This document shows, piece after piece, positions 35,258 through 44,352 of a stretch of DNA of 64,000 nucleotides. Source of the stretch: Candidatus Schekmanbacteria bacterium RIFCSPLOWO2_02_FULL_38_14. Its GTDB lineage: Bacteria; Schekmanbacteria; GWA2-38-11. The number at the start of each line of letters is the position of its first letter. Within the stretch, counting starts at the first letter, position 1. Under the pieces are notes generated by a model. It did not search any database and was not told where the DNA came from. It saw only the letters and a program-made list of their open reading frames with translations. The position numbers were made by a program, and so were the translations under genes. The stretch covers positions 67,604-131,603 of the forward strand of contig MGDH01000036.1 in NCBI GenBank assembly GCA_001790855.1. The letters are read 5' to 3'.

Positions 35258-37708
35258 ATGCCAGATGAAGAAAAACTAAGGCTGGGTGAGATACTTATAA
35301 AAGAGGGTATCCTCACAGAAGAACAGCTTGCAGAAGTCATAAAATTCCAGAAGGGAAAAGATTCCTATACTCCTCTTGGTGAAATCTGTGTGGCATCTGG
35401 ATATCTTTCAAGGCACGAGTTAAAAGCTCTCCTTAAGAAATATCGTAAGAATATGAGGATAGGCGAGACCTTTTTGGCCCTAGGCATTATAAATGAAAAT
35501 CAGTTAAAGGAGGTTTTAGCTCACCAGAAAGAAAAGAAGATAAGGTTAGGGGAGCTCATGGTTAAGAGGGGCATGATTACTGAGGAGCACCTGATAGAAG
35601 CTTTGAGCAACCATCTGGATATCCCAAGAATTATCCCTGACCCGAGCCTTATAGACAGAAGTTTGCTTACCGGATTAAACAAGAAATTTTTAATGGCAAA
35701 CCATATGATTCCTATTTATAAAGATGATAATAACGAGGTAACAGTTATCTTCGCTGATCCATTAGCAGGGGATATCATAAAAAATTTAGAGGCTCATTTT
35801 AAATGTAAGGTTTTACCTGCAATTGCCTTGAAGGAGGATATAGAATATGCTTTTAAGCCCTTATTTATGGAAGTTGAGCTAGGGAAAATAGATCTTTCTG
35901 AAAAACTCTTTTCAGAACAGGCAAAAGAACTGGCCCTTATCATAAAGGATATGAATCTCTACTCTGATGCTGACAGGACCGTCCAGGTAATCAATTACAT
36001 AATAACTGAAGCAGTAAAACACGGGGCATCTGATATTCATATTGAACCTCAATCATCAAAAGTGCGGGTGCGATTTAGGATTGATGGAATCCTTCATAAT
36101 AAAACAGATCTCCCTGTAGGCTTGGGTCCTTACATTTCCTCAAGGATTAAAGCATTATGTGGGCTTGATATTGCAGAGCACAGACGCCATCAAGATGGGA
36201 GGGTTGAGGCAAAAGTACTTGGGAAACCTGTGGATCTGCGAATCTCAACCTATGCCTCACTCTTTGGAGAAAATGTAGTAATAAGAATCCTTCAGAGACA
36301 GACTCATCTAATGGATCTTGAAAAATTAGGTTTTTCTCCTTTGAACATGACAAAATATGAGAAAATTTTAAATTACCCAACAGGCATAATTTTGGTAACT
36401 GGTCCAACAGGCTCTGGTAAGACTACAACTCTTTATGCATCCCTTAATTATTTAAACAGCAAGGAAAAGATGATAATAACTGTTGAAGACCCAGTAGAAT
36501 ATACCATAGATGGAGTGGTTCAAGGAAAGATGGATTTGAAGCTCGGCCTTACTTACAGCGATTTTTTAAAGTCCATAATGCGACAGGATCCAGATGTAAT
36601 AATGGTAGGAGAGATAAGGGATGCAGATGCTGCTGCGGCAACGATACAAGCTGCTCTTACCGGGCATAAAATATTCTCCTCTTTTCATACTGATGACTCT
36701 ACAGGAGCCCTCTTGCGACTCATGGATATGGGAATAGATACTTTCTTGATCTCATCAACAATAGTATCAGTTGTTGCCCAGAGACTTGTGAGGGTAATCT
36801 GTAATGAATGCAAGAAAGAGTATGTGCCAGAGAGGAATTTACTTACTACATTTCAGATAGACCCTGATGAGGCAGCAAATTTTAAATTTTACAAGGGCAA
36901 GGGATGTAAGGCTTGCAATAATACTGGCTATAGTGGAAGGACAGCAATCCATGAGCTACTCCTAGTAAACGATGCTGTAAGGAATGCCATATTGGCAAAA
37001 AAGACCTCATCAGAGATCAGGCTAATCGCAAATAAGGAATCAGAGCTTGTTTCTATGCGAGATGATGGTATCTATAAATCAGTAAAAGGGATAACGAATT
37101 TTGAGGAAATCTTAAGAGTGGTCTTTACTAATGAAAGCGATCAGTACAGGGGAAGATCAATTGCTGAAATCTGTGATATTTGTAAGATGGTAAAGGGAAT
37201 AGAAAAAAGTGATCAAGTTAAGATTGTCACAGAGATTTCATTTAAAGAAGAAAAGGTAGAACCTCCAAAACAGATTTCTATACCAACTCCTTTTACGGAA
37301 CCGATTGATGTTAAAATCCTCGAAACTGATCCGTCAACCCTTCCAGTGGTGGAAATTTTGAGAGTGAGACTAAAGGCTTCTGAGGCTCAGAATGAGATAG
37401 ACAAGATTGCATCGATATTTAATGAGTATGTTTCCGCTAGTAAGATCTTCGGCAACACCACAGAGGAGATGGTAATAGAGGATTTTATAGAATATATTAT
37501 CTTTACAATTGCAAGGTCAAGGATCCGTCTAAATGTAGAATTTGTTGAGATTGTGGTGAGGACTAGGAAAGACGGGATAAAGCTCTATCTTGAGACTATA
37601 TCCCAGAAACCTGCAAAAAATGCACTGATGATGCAGTCAATGCCAGTAAACTATGAAAGGCTTGTTGAGGAACTGGATTTTAAGAAGTATCTGAGGAGTA
37701 AAAAGTAA
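35258..37708 (+). CDS. PilB/GspE-type secretion ATPase with N-terminal MshEN-like repeats and an unusual C-terminal extension
   Basis: An 816-residue protein. The first ~130 residues hold three LGE.L...G.I.E.QL.E.L..Q-type MshEN repeats, a domain that in some PilB/MshE proteins binds c-di-GMP. The core ATPase follows, with HGASDIHIEPQ, Walker A GPTGSGKTTTLYA (near 382), Asp box VEDPVEYTIDGV, Walker B IMRQDPDVIMVGEIRD, and a zinc site CNECKKEY/CKACNNTGYSGRTAIHELL. The core ends near residue 630, where PilB usually stops. Here another 185 residues follow without recognised motifs. No pilin, PilC or PilT gene is adjacent, so its partner system is elsewhere or different. Confidence 0.85.
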   Translation: MPDEEKLRLGEILIKEGILTEEQLAEVIKFQKGKDSYTPLGEICVASGYLSRHELKALLKKYRKNMRIGETFLALGIINENQLKEVLAHQKEKKIRLGELMVKRGMITEEHLIEALSNHLDIPRIIPDPSLIDRSLLTGLNKKFLMANHMIPIYKDDNNEVTVIFADPLAGDIIKNLEAHFKCKVLPAIALKEDIEYAFKPLFMEVELGKIDLSEKLFSEQAKELALIIKDMNLYSDADRTVQVINYIITEAVKHGASDIHIEPQSSKVRVRFRIDGILHNKTDLPVGLGPYISSRIKALCGLDIAEHRRHQDGRVEAKVLGKPVDLRISTYASLFGENVVIRILQRQTHLMDLEKLGFSPLNMTKYEKILNYPTGIILVTGPTGSGKTTTLYASLNYLNSKEKMIITVEDPVEYTIDGVVQGKMDLKLGLTYSDFLKSIMRQDPDVIMVGEIRDADAAAATIQAALTGHKIFSSFHTDDSTGALLRLMDMGIDTFLISSTIVSVVAQRLVRVICNECKKEYVPERNLLTTFQIDPDEAANFKFYKGKGCKACNNTGYSGRTAIHELLLVNDAVRNAILAKKTSSEIRLIANKESELVSMRDDGIYKSVKGITNFEEILRVVFTNESDQYRGRSIAEICDICKMVKGIEKSDQVKIVTEISFKEEKVEPPKQISIPTPFTEPIDVKILETDPSTLPVVEILRVRLKASEAQNEIDKIASIFNEYVSASKIFGNTTEEMVIEDFIEYIIFTIARSRIRLNVEFVEIVVRTRKDGIKLYLETISQKPAKNALMMQSMPVNYERLVEELDFKKYLRSKK

Positions 37709-37712
37709 AATA

Positions 37713-37870
37713 AAAGGGAATGTTGGTGCAGAGAGTGCCTGACATTATTCGGTGTGACAACTTCCTGCGTTAACAGAATAGCCTCTTCAGGAGGAGTGGA
37801 TAAATCCTGCGATGAAATATTAAAGGAACTTATAAAATGAATGCACTCTCTGCGCCAATGTCCCCTATTT
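37713..37870. mobile_element. 158-bp element with 25-bp inverted ends, remnant of a REP-associated transposon
   Basis: Left arm GGGAATGTTGGTGCAGAGAG and right arm (read inverted) GGGGACATTGGCGCAGAGAG match at most positions, both continuing TGC. Between them a frame (37733-37840) reads LFGVTTSCVNRIASSGGVDK and ends DEILKELIK, which resembles the C-terminal helix-turn-helix tail seen in REP-associated tyrosine transposases. The body of a transposase is gone. Confidence 0.5.
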
Positions 37871-37907
37871 GCACAAACAACCAGGGACCATTAAAAAATA
37901 ACAAAAA

Positions 37908-38288
37908 ATGAAACCGAATTTTTTAATATATTTCTCAGGAACAGCAATAACCCTTGCCCTGATTTCCTATTCCTATGCAGTGTGGGGAGAGCAGATAACA
38001 AAAAAGCTAAAAGGCATCTTTATTGCAGCCTTTCTTATAGGATTCACATTAGACCTCATTGGAACAGGCGGCATGTTTTTAAACACTACAGGCAGAGTAT
38101 CGCCCATACACGGAATCCTCGGAATATCAGCCTTGATAGTAATGGGTATTCACGCCATCTGGGCTACATCAGTCTGGCTTAGGGAAAACAAAGAAGCAGC
38201 AAAGTATTTTCACCGCTACAGCAAGTTTGCTTATATCCTCTGGCTCCTCGCCTTTTTTTCAGGACCATTGCTGAATAGAATAATATAG
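37908..38288 (+). CDS. Small four-helix membrane protein, TIGR03987/HsmA-like
   Basis: A 126-residue protein with four predicted membrane helices (ITLALISYSYAVWG, GIFIAAFLIGFTLDLIGTGG, GILGISALIVMGIHAIWATS, FAYILWLLAFFSGPLL). The DLIGTGGM and HGILGISALIVMGIHAIWA stretches match what I recall of the uncharacterised TIGR03987 family. Function is unknown. It stands alone between repeat elements. Confidence 0.6.
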   Translation: MKPNFLIYFSGTAITLALISYSYAVWGEQITKKLKGIFIAAFLIGFTLDLIGTGGMFLNTTGRVSPIHGILGISALIVMGIHAIWATSVWLRENKEAAKYFHRYSKFAYILWLLAFFSGPLLNRII

Positions 38289-38446
38289 TTTATCTCTTAA
38301 AATTCTATTAACACCAATTGTTAAAAAAACTATTCCTACTTCTTTTAAATAATATTGACAAGATATCTAACCATTGCTAAAAATAATTCCTATAAGTCTC
38401 ATTTAAATAAAAATTATTTAAAACATCTTCCTTTAGTAACAATGAT

Positions 38447-41400
38447 ATGTTAGCAGAAAAAAAAATAAGCAAATTAACAATTTCCTTGATTCTACTTTTC
38501 TTAATCTCACTTCTTACTATTTTCATAAAAGATGCCCGTACTGATTTTAAGAAATCCATTAACCCCGTCAAAGTAAATACAGATTTCAAAATATCCCCGG
38601 ACAATGTCATTGTTAAGATAGGAAAGAAGAAAAAGTTCCGTATTAAAGGAACAGGAAGCCGTAAGCTTATTCAAAGCGGTGAAACTCTGGTATGGTGTGT
38701 GAATGGCATTGAGCGTGGAAATGATATTTATGGAGTTATTGACGGAAAAGGTCTGTACAAAGCCCCTTCCAAAATCCCTAGTCCGAATTCAGTAACAATT
38801 TCTGTTAATGGGATTAATGGAAATTACAACATTGAGCCAGCCCATGCAAGAATCTTTCCTAAAAAAGTAAGGTGGGGCAGATTTTATCTTAAGGCAAAGT
38901 GGGTACACAAAAACAGCAAGGTTACAGCCCTGCAGGATGAAATCCCCCAAGATGTAAAATGGGTGCAGGGAAAGGCTTCTGATACCTCTGGTAATAATTT
39001 TGGAGATTTCACGGCTGATCCTGTTGATGTTGCAAAAAGGGAGATTACTTTTTCTGATGTCCTCCTTGACGGAATCTATACCATCACCCTTGAGGGTCTT
39101 GACGCATCACAGAAAAATGTTCTCTACAGGGGGACAATAAAGGATGTCGAGGCTGTGCCTCTTGATCAAAAGCCCCAACCAGTAACAATATATATGAAAG
39201 CTGTTGACAGCGAAGTTGGAGTAATAATTTCACCTGAAACAGCGAGTTTAGAAAGCGGGCTGTCCCAGCAGTTTTCAGCAACTGTCACAGGAGCCTTTAT
39301 TACTTTAGTTGCATGGTCAATTGTTGATGATAATGATTCCAAAGGGACAATCAGCAGTAATGGCAAGTATAAAGCACCTGATGTTTCTGAACCCATTTTA
39401 GTGACAATTAAGGCTGTAAGTGAAGCTGACCCGACAAAGTCAGCAACAGCTACTATCACAGTCAGTCCAATCATTACAACAACGACAACTACTACCTCAA
39501 CTACAACTACGACCACAACAACGACTACTACAACAACAGAGGCTCCACCTACTACGACAACAACTACGACTACGTCAACGACAACAACTACGACTACGTC
39601 AACGACAACAACTACGACTACGTCAACGACAACAACTACAACCACTACAACAACAACTACCACTACATCAACCACCACCACAACTACGACCACTACTTCA
39701 ACTACAACGACAACAACAACTATACTTAGCGGTGCGCCTCTTTCTGTCTATGTGATGAGTGGGGGAAACACCACAGCAGACCAGGCAGTTACAAATGCCA
39801 TGACTGCACGTGGTCATAACCCAACACTTGGTGTTCAACCCGGGCAGTGGGATAGTACACAGGTTAACCTCAACAATTTTAATGTGGTTGTTCTCCTTAA
39901 CAACTATAATTGGAGCTCAAGCGGCAGCATGCCAACTTCTGGCCAGACTGCCATTATTAATTATGTTTCCGGAGGCGGGGGCTTGGTTACTGGAGAGTGG
40001 ACTATCTGGAACATAGATGCAGGAGGAAAGCATACAGGTCTTGACCCAATTATCCCAGCAGATGGTGGACCGTTTAACAGTGCAACCTCTTCTACTTATA
40101 CACAGGCTACAGCAGATTCTGTTCTTGATAATGGACTCCCTTTATCTTTTAGTTTTCCAATGAACACTATTCAGGGTTCTGAATCAAAGCTTACTGCTAA
40201 AAGTGGAGCAACGGTCTTTTACAATAGCAGCAACTCAGGAGGGCAAAGCGGTAATGGAGTTGTGGGCTGGACCTATGGCAGTGGCCGAGTAATCAGTTTT
40301 TCCACATTGATTTCTAATATCGAGCTCTCTGATTCAAATTACTCAAGGCTGTTTGTTAATGCCGTTGAGCGGGCAGGAAATTCTACGCCATTGCCAACAA
40401 CAACCACAACAACATCAACAACAACGACAACTACCACCACTACTACAACCACAACGACCACGACCACAACAACTACAACTACCACCACATCAACCACTAC
40501 AACAACTATCCTGATGGGCGGCTCTATACAAGGCAATCCTCTTAGCCTTATAAATACTGTCACAACCTTTGCAGGTTCTGCTGGTCTTAGTGGTTCAACA
40601 GATGGCACAGGTTCAGCAGCGAGGTTTTCGTCTCCAATTGACATAACCACAGATGGGACAAACCTGTTCGTAGCTGATGGCAATAATCACACTATCCGCA
40701 AGATTGTTATATCAACAGGAAATGTTACCACTATTGCAGGTTCTGCGGGTATTTCTGGTTCGACAGATGGCACAGGCTCATCTGCAAGATTTTATAATCC
40801 TCGTGGTATAACCACAGATGGGACAAACCTGTTCGTAGCTGATGAGTGGAATCACACAATCCGCAAGATTGTTATATCTACAGGTGTTGTTACAACTTTT
40901 GCAGGTTCTGCAGGGCTTAGTGGTTCAACAGATGGCACAGGCTCAGCAGCAAGATTTAAGTATCCATGGGACATAACCACAGATGGGACAAACCTGTTCG
41001 TAGCTGATACCGGTAATCACACTATCCGCAAGATTGTTATATCAACAGGAAATGTTACCACTATTGCAGGTTCTGCTGGTCTTGCTGATTCAACAGATGG
41101 CACAGGCTCAGCAGCAAGATTTAATAATCCAATTGGTATAACCACAGATGGGACAAACCTGTTCGTAGCTGATTACGGTAATCACACTATCCGCAAGATT
41201 GTCATATCTACAGGTGCTGTTACTACAATTGCAGGTTCTGCGGGTAGCTTTGGTTCAACAGATGGGACAGGCTCAGCAGCAAGGTTTAAGTATCCCTATG
41301 GTATAACCACAGATGGGACAAACCTGTTCGTGGCTGATACCGGTAATGACACTATTCGCAAGATTGTTATATCAACAGGAAATGTTACCACTATTGCAGG

Positions 41401-42565
41401 TTCTGCGGGTATTATTGGTTCAACAGATGGGACAGGCTCAGCAGCAAGGTTTAATGATCCAATGGGCATAACCACAGATGGGACAAACCTGTTCGTAGCT
41501 GATGGCAATAATCACACTATCCGCAAGATTCAGAAAAACCTCATGGGTGGCTCTATACAGGGCAATCCACTTAACCTTGCAAATGCTGTTACAACCTTTG
41601 CAGGTTCTGCTGGTCTTTTTGGTTCAACAGATGCCACAGGTTCAGCAGCAAGGTTTTATGGTCCTATTAGTATAACCACAGACGGGACAAATCTATTTAT
41701 ACCTGATAGCAATAATCATACAATCCGCAAGATTGTTATATCTACAGGTGCTGTTACTACAATTGCAGGTTCAGCAGGGTCTCTTGGTTCAGCAGATGGG
41801 ACAGGCTCAGCAGCAAGATTTAATTATCCTCAGGGTATAACCACAGACGGGACAAATTTATTTGTAGCTGATAGTTATAATCATACAATCCGCAAGATTG
41901 TCATATCTACAGGTGCTGTTACAACAATTGCTGGCTCTGCTGGTGTTAGTGGTTCAACAGATGGGACAGGCTCAGCAGCAAGATTTTATCGTCCTTGGGG
42001 TGTAACCACAGATGGGACAAATCTATTTATAACTGATGGCAAAAATTATACAATCCGCAAGATTGTTATAGCTACAGGTGCTGTTACCACAATTGCAGGT
42101 TCTGCTGGTCTTAGTGGTTCAACAGATGCCACAGGTTCAGCAGCAAGATTTAATTATCCCAGGGGTATAACCACAGATGGGACAAATCTATTTGTAAATG
42201 ATCTTACCAATTGTACTATCCGCAAAATTGTTATATCTACAGGTGCTGTTACAACAATTGCCGGCTCAGCAGGTAATATTGGTTCAGCAGATGGGACAGG
42301 CTCAGCAGCAAGATTTTATTATCCTCCTGATATAACCACAGACGGGACAAATCTATTTGTATCTGATTCTCCCAATAGTACTATCCGCAAGATTGTTATA
42401 TCTACAGGTGCTGTTACAACAATTGCCGGCTCAGCAGGTAATATGGGTTCAGCAGATGGGACAGGCTCAGCAGCAAGATTTTATTATCCTTGGGGTATAA
42501 CCACAGACGGGATAAATCTATTCGTATCTGATTATTCTGATAATACTATCCGCAAGATTCAGTAG
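38447..42565 (+). CDS. Large surface protein: Ig-like region, ThuA/GATase-like domain, two Thr-rich linkers, twelve NHL-type repeats
   Basis: A 1372-residue exported protein with an N-terminal membrane helix (ISLILLFLISLLTIF). Residues ~40-340 contain Ig-like folds (a BIG2-like segment with VIISPETASLESGLSQQFSA). Residues ~343-425 are almost pure Thr. Residues ~427-650 form an alpha/beta domain (VYVMSGGNTTADQAV, FNVVVLLNNYNW, NYVSGGGGLVTGEW) that resembles ThuA or class I amidotransferase-like folds. A second Thr linker spans ~651-687. Then come twelve ~57-residue repeats (TIAGSAG..GSTDGTGSAARF..P.GITTDGTNLFVAD..NHTIRKI) in two sets of six, each set opening with MGGSIQGNPL. Two six-bladed propellers are implied. 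No sortase or PEP-CTERM signal is seen. Confidence 0.85.
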   Translation: MLAEKKISKLTISLILLFLISLLTIFIKDARTDFKKSINPVKVNTDFKISPDNVIVKIGKKKKFRIKGTGSRKLIQSGETLVWCVNGIERGNDIYGVIDGKGLYKAPSKIPSPNSVTISVNGINGNYNIEPAHARIFPKKVRWGRFYLKAKWVHKNSKVTALQDEIPQDVKWVQGKASDTSGNNFGDFTADPVDVAKREITFSDVLLDGIYTITLEGLDASQKNVLYRGTIKDVEAVPLDQKPQPVTIYMKAVDSEVGVIISPETASLESGLSQQFSATVTGAFITLVAWSIVDDNDSKGTISSNGKYKAPDVSEPILVTIKAVSEADPTKSATATITVSPIITTTTTTTSTTTTTTTTTTTTTEAPPTTTTTTTTSTTTTTTTSTTTTTTTSTTTTTTTTTTTTTTSTTTTTTTTTSTTTTTTTILSGAPLSVYVMSGGNTTADQAVTNAMTARGHNPTLGVQPGQWDSTQVNLNNFNVVVLLNNYNWSSSGSMPTSGQTAIINYVSGGGGLVTGEWTIWNIDAGGKHTGLDPIIPADGGPFNSATSSTYTQATADSVLDNGLPLSFSFPMNTIQGSESKLTAKSGATVFYNSSNSGGQSGNGVVGWTYGSGRVISFSTLISNIELSDSNYSRLFVNAVERAGNSTPLPTTTTTTSTTTTTTTTTTTTTTTTTTTTTTTTSTTTTTILMGGSIQGNPLSLINTVTTFAGSAGLSGSTDGTGSAARFSSPIDITTDGTNLFVADGNNHTIRKIVISTGNVTTIAGSAGISGSTDGTGSSARFYNPRGITTDGTNLFVADEWNHTIRKIVISTGVVTTFAGSAGLSGSTDGTGSAARFKYPWDITTDGTNLFVADTGNHTIRKIVISTGNVTTIAGSAGLADSTDGTGSAARFNNPIGITTDGTNLFVADYGNHTIRKIVISTGAVTTIAGSAGSFGSTDGTGSAARFKYPYGITTDGTNLFVADTGNDTIRKIVISTGNVTTIAGSAGIIGSTDGTGSAARFNDPMGITTDGTNLFVADGNNHTIRKIQKNLMGGSIQGNPLNLANAVTTFAGSAGLFGSTDATGSAARFYGPISITTDGTNLFIPDSNNHTIRKIVISTGAVTTIAGSAGSLGSADGTGSAARFNYPQGITTDGTNLFVADSYNHTIRKIVISTGAVTTIAGSAGVSGSTDGTGSAARFYRPWGVTTDGTNLFITDGKNYTIRKIVIATGAVTTIAGSAGLSGSTDATGSAARFNYPRGITTDGTNLFVNDLTNCTIRKIVISTGAVTTIAGSAGNIGSADGTGSAARFYYPPDITTDGTNLFVSDSPNSTIRKIVISTGAVTTIAGSAGNMGSADGTGSAARFYYPWGITTDGINLFVSDYSDNTIRKIQ

Positions 42566-42991
42566 AACCTTCCAATAATTTCAGTGAATTACCCTGCAGC
42601 AAGCTGCCTGTCCGACAATTCCTTTTTTGTCATTGCGAGCGACCAAAGGGAGCGTGGCAATCTCTTTAATAACAATGACATTTTTGAGATTGCTTCGTCG
42701 CTTCGCTCCTCGCAATGACATTGTCGGACAACCTGCAAGCTGCCTGGCATCTAAAAACTTAGATTCTTGTCCGTCATTCCTGCCCCGTACTTGATACGGG
42801 ATGGGAATGACACAAGATAACCCTGTGATAAACGGAAAAAGCTGCTTTCATCTGCCCAGCAAGCTCTGGAGTATTCAGCAGTATTTTTTTATAAATTAAT
42901 TTTATAAATTAATGGTTGTTTTATTTTTTCACTGTGCTTATATTAACCCGTGAATTTTTAAAAATTATATTAAATTTGTGGAGGGTATATA
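42566..42991. other. 426-bp gene-free stretch after the surface protein
   Basis: It contains the near-identical second copy of the TCATTGCGAG element (42603-42740), a hairpin GTCATTCC..CCCGTACTTGATACGGG..GGAATGAC (42773-42811), then AT-rich sequence running to the RBS (GGAGGG) of the next gene. No reading frame is supported. Confidence 0.6.
42603..42740. repeat. TCATTGCGAG-type palindromic element, copy 2
   Basis: About 130 bases aligned to the element at 16215-16348 with roughly three differences. Ends CTGTCCGACAATTCC and TTGTCGGACAACC are inverted copies. The near-identity 26 kb apart argues for recent spread or gene conversion. Confidence 0.85.
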
Positions 42992-43843
42992 ATGATACTA
43001 TTAGCCGGTGCAGCAGGCACACTCGGAGGCGCTGTTGCAAGAGCACTTAAAAGAGAGGATTTGAAGTTTATTGCTATTGATGTAAATGCTGACAAACTGA
43101 AAACAATAGAGGGTCTTGCTGAGAAAACCGCAGTATGCGACATGTCAAAAAAGGAATCCCTGTCAGGCATTTTAAAAGGAGTCAAAACTGTTATCAGCAC
43201 AGTGGGGCTGCAGAGGGAATCAGAAAATGTAACCTATATGGATGTTGATTATCAGGGGAATAAAAACCTTCTTGATGAGGCAAAGGCACAGGGCGCAGAG
43301 CAGTTCATCTATGTCTCTGCGCTTGCCACAAAAGAAGATGCCCCAAGAAAAGTCCATCAGGCAAAGTGGCTCATGGAGTGCGCTTTAAGAGATAGCGGAA
43401 TGAATTACACAATTTTCAGACCTTCAGGGTTTATGACTGATTATATCTGGTATTTCGGGAAAGAGATGAAAAGCAAGGATACCTTTGAAATACTCGGAAC
43501 CGGCGAGATGAAGGTGCAGCCAATTCATATTGATGACCTTGGAACCTGCATTGCAAAAGCAGTTGAAAACAAAAAGGCATACAATAAAGCCTTCCCTGTT
43601 GGAGGTCCTGAACAGATGACACTTAACCAGATTCTTGAATTTTATCAGGAATTTTTTAACAGAAATGTCCATATTGTAAGAACCCCTCTTGAAGAAGCAG
43701 AAAAAAGAGGAATGCCAAAGGATTTTCTTCTGAGAATGAAAACTGATTCAGTCTGCGACATTACAGATGTAAAGAACACCTTTGGCCTGAAATTCAGGTC
43801 ATTAAAGGATTGCGTTAAAGAGGTGGACTGGAGCAAGGTATGA
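42992..43843 (+). CDS. NAD(P)H-binding protein, NmrA/atypical SDR family
   Basis: A 283-residue Rossmann-fold protein. The nucleotide-binding motif GAAGTLGGAVARAL is at residues 6-19, followed by STVGLQ and a family-like YVSALATKEDAPRKVHQAKW. The downstream FRPSGFMTD and VGGPEQMTLNQIL are typical of the NmrA/ycf39 group of atypical SDRs. The catalytic YxxxK of classical SDRs is not obvious, so it may act as a redox sensor, chaperone or quinone-linked reductase. GGAGGG precedes the ATG. No operon partner. Confidence 0.8.
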   Translation: MILLAGAAGTLGGAVARALKREDLKFIAIDVNADKLKTIEGLAEKTAVCDMSKKESLSGILKGVKTVISTVGLQRESENVTYMDVDYQGNKNLLDEAKAQGAEQFIYVSALATKEDAPRKVHQAKWLMECALRDSGMNYTIFRPSGFMTDYIWYFGKEMKSKDTFEILGTGEMKVQPIHIDDLGTCIAKAVENKKAYNKAFPVGGPEQMTLNQILEFYQEFFNRNVHIVRTPLEEAEKRGMPKDFLLRMKTDSVCDITDVKNTFGLKFRSLKDCVKEVDWSKV

Positions 43844-43853
43844 TTCGTGGATA

Positions 43854-44326
43854 GTGACTCGTGGCTCGTGAACCGTGACTCGTAAGAAGAAGGGTTGTCA
43901 AGATTGAAAGTAAAAGATTATAAGGAATTAAATGTATGGAAAAAAGGAATAGAAATTACTGATAAAATATACTCAATAACAGATACTTTCCCAAGTCATG
44001 AATTATATAGTTTGTCTAATCAAATGAGAAAAGCAGCTGTATCTGTTCCTTCAAACATAGCAGAAGGATTTGTAAGAAACCATACTAAAGAATATATACA
44101 ATTTCTTTATATATCATTAGGTTCCTGTGCAGAGTTAGACACACAGCTTATAATTGCTAATAAAAGGAATTATATAACAAAACAAAAATTAGAGGAATTA
44201 TCAGAGGATATAAACCATGAAAGCCGTATGCTCGTAGCACTTATTAATACATTGTCTCATATTAAGTGAATAACTATCATTTCATTTCCTCAAAAACAAA
44301 CTAATATTAAACGAGCCACGAGTCAC
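43854..44326. repeat. Inverted repeat pair flanking the four-helix-bundle gene
   Basis: GTGACTCGTGGCTCGT at 43854-43869 and its exact reverse complement ACGAGCCACGAGTCAC at 44311-44326 enclose the small gene at 43895-44269. ATTCGT outside the left arm is also mirrored on the right. The arrangement suggests a cassette-like unit. Related but less regular GTGACTCGTGACTCG sequence fills the glyQ-glyS spacer. Confidence 0.6.
43895..44269 (+). CDS. Four-helix-bundle protein (23S rRNA intervening-sequence protein family)
   Basis: A 124-residue protein with the family blocks YKELNVWKKGIEITDKIY, LSNQMRKAAVSVPSNIAEGF, and YIQFLYISLGSCAELDTQL. Members are found within rRNA intervening sequences and as stand-alone intergenic genes scattered by horizontal transfer, with unknown function. 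The start is TTG at 43895, and another in-frame TTG lies three codons on. It is AT-rich and sits between inverted repeats, supporting transfer as a unit. Confidence 0.88.
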   Translation: MSRLKVKDYKELNVWKKGIEITDKIYSITDTFPSHELYSLSNQMRKAAVSVPSNIAEGFVRNHTKEYIQFLYISLGSCAELDTQLIIANKRNYITKQKLEELSEDINHESRMLVALINTLSHIK

Positions 44327-44352
44327 GAGCAACGAATTACTAAAAACGAACA

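Noticed and set aside
39166..39693. Minus-strand frame encoding long poly-Val stretches
   Set aside because: It is the complement of the Thr codon tract (ACA/ACT/ACG read backwards) and has no RBS or recognisable domain.
40540..42560. Regular ~170-bp direct repeats that could suggest a CRISPR-like or satellite array
   Set aside because: The repeats are in frame in one long coding sequence and translate to NHL-type blades. There are no short identical repeats with unique spacers and no cas genes.
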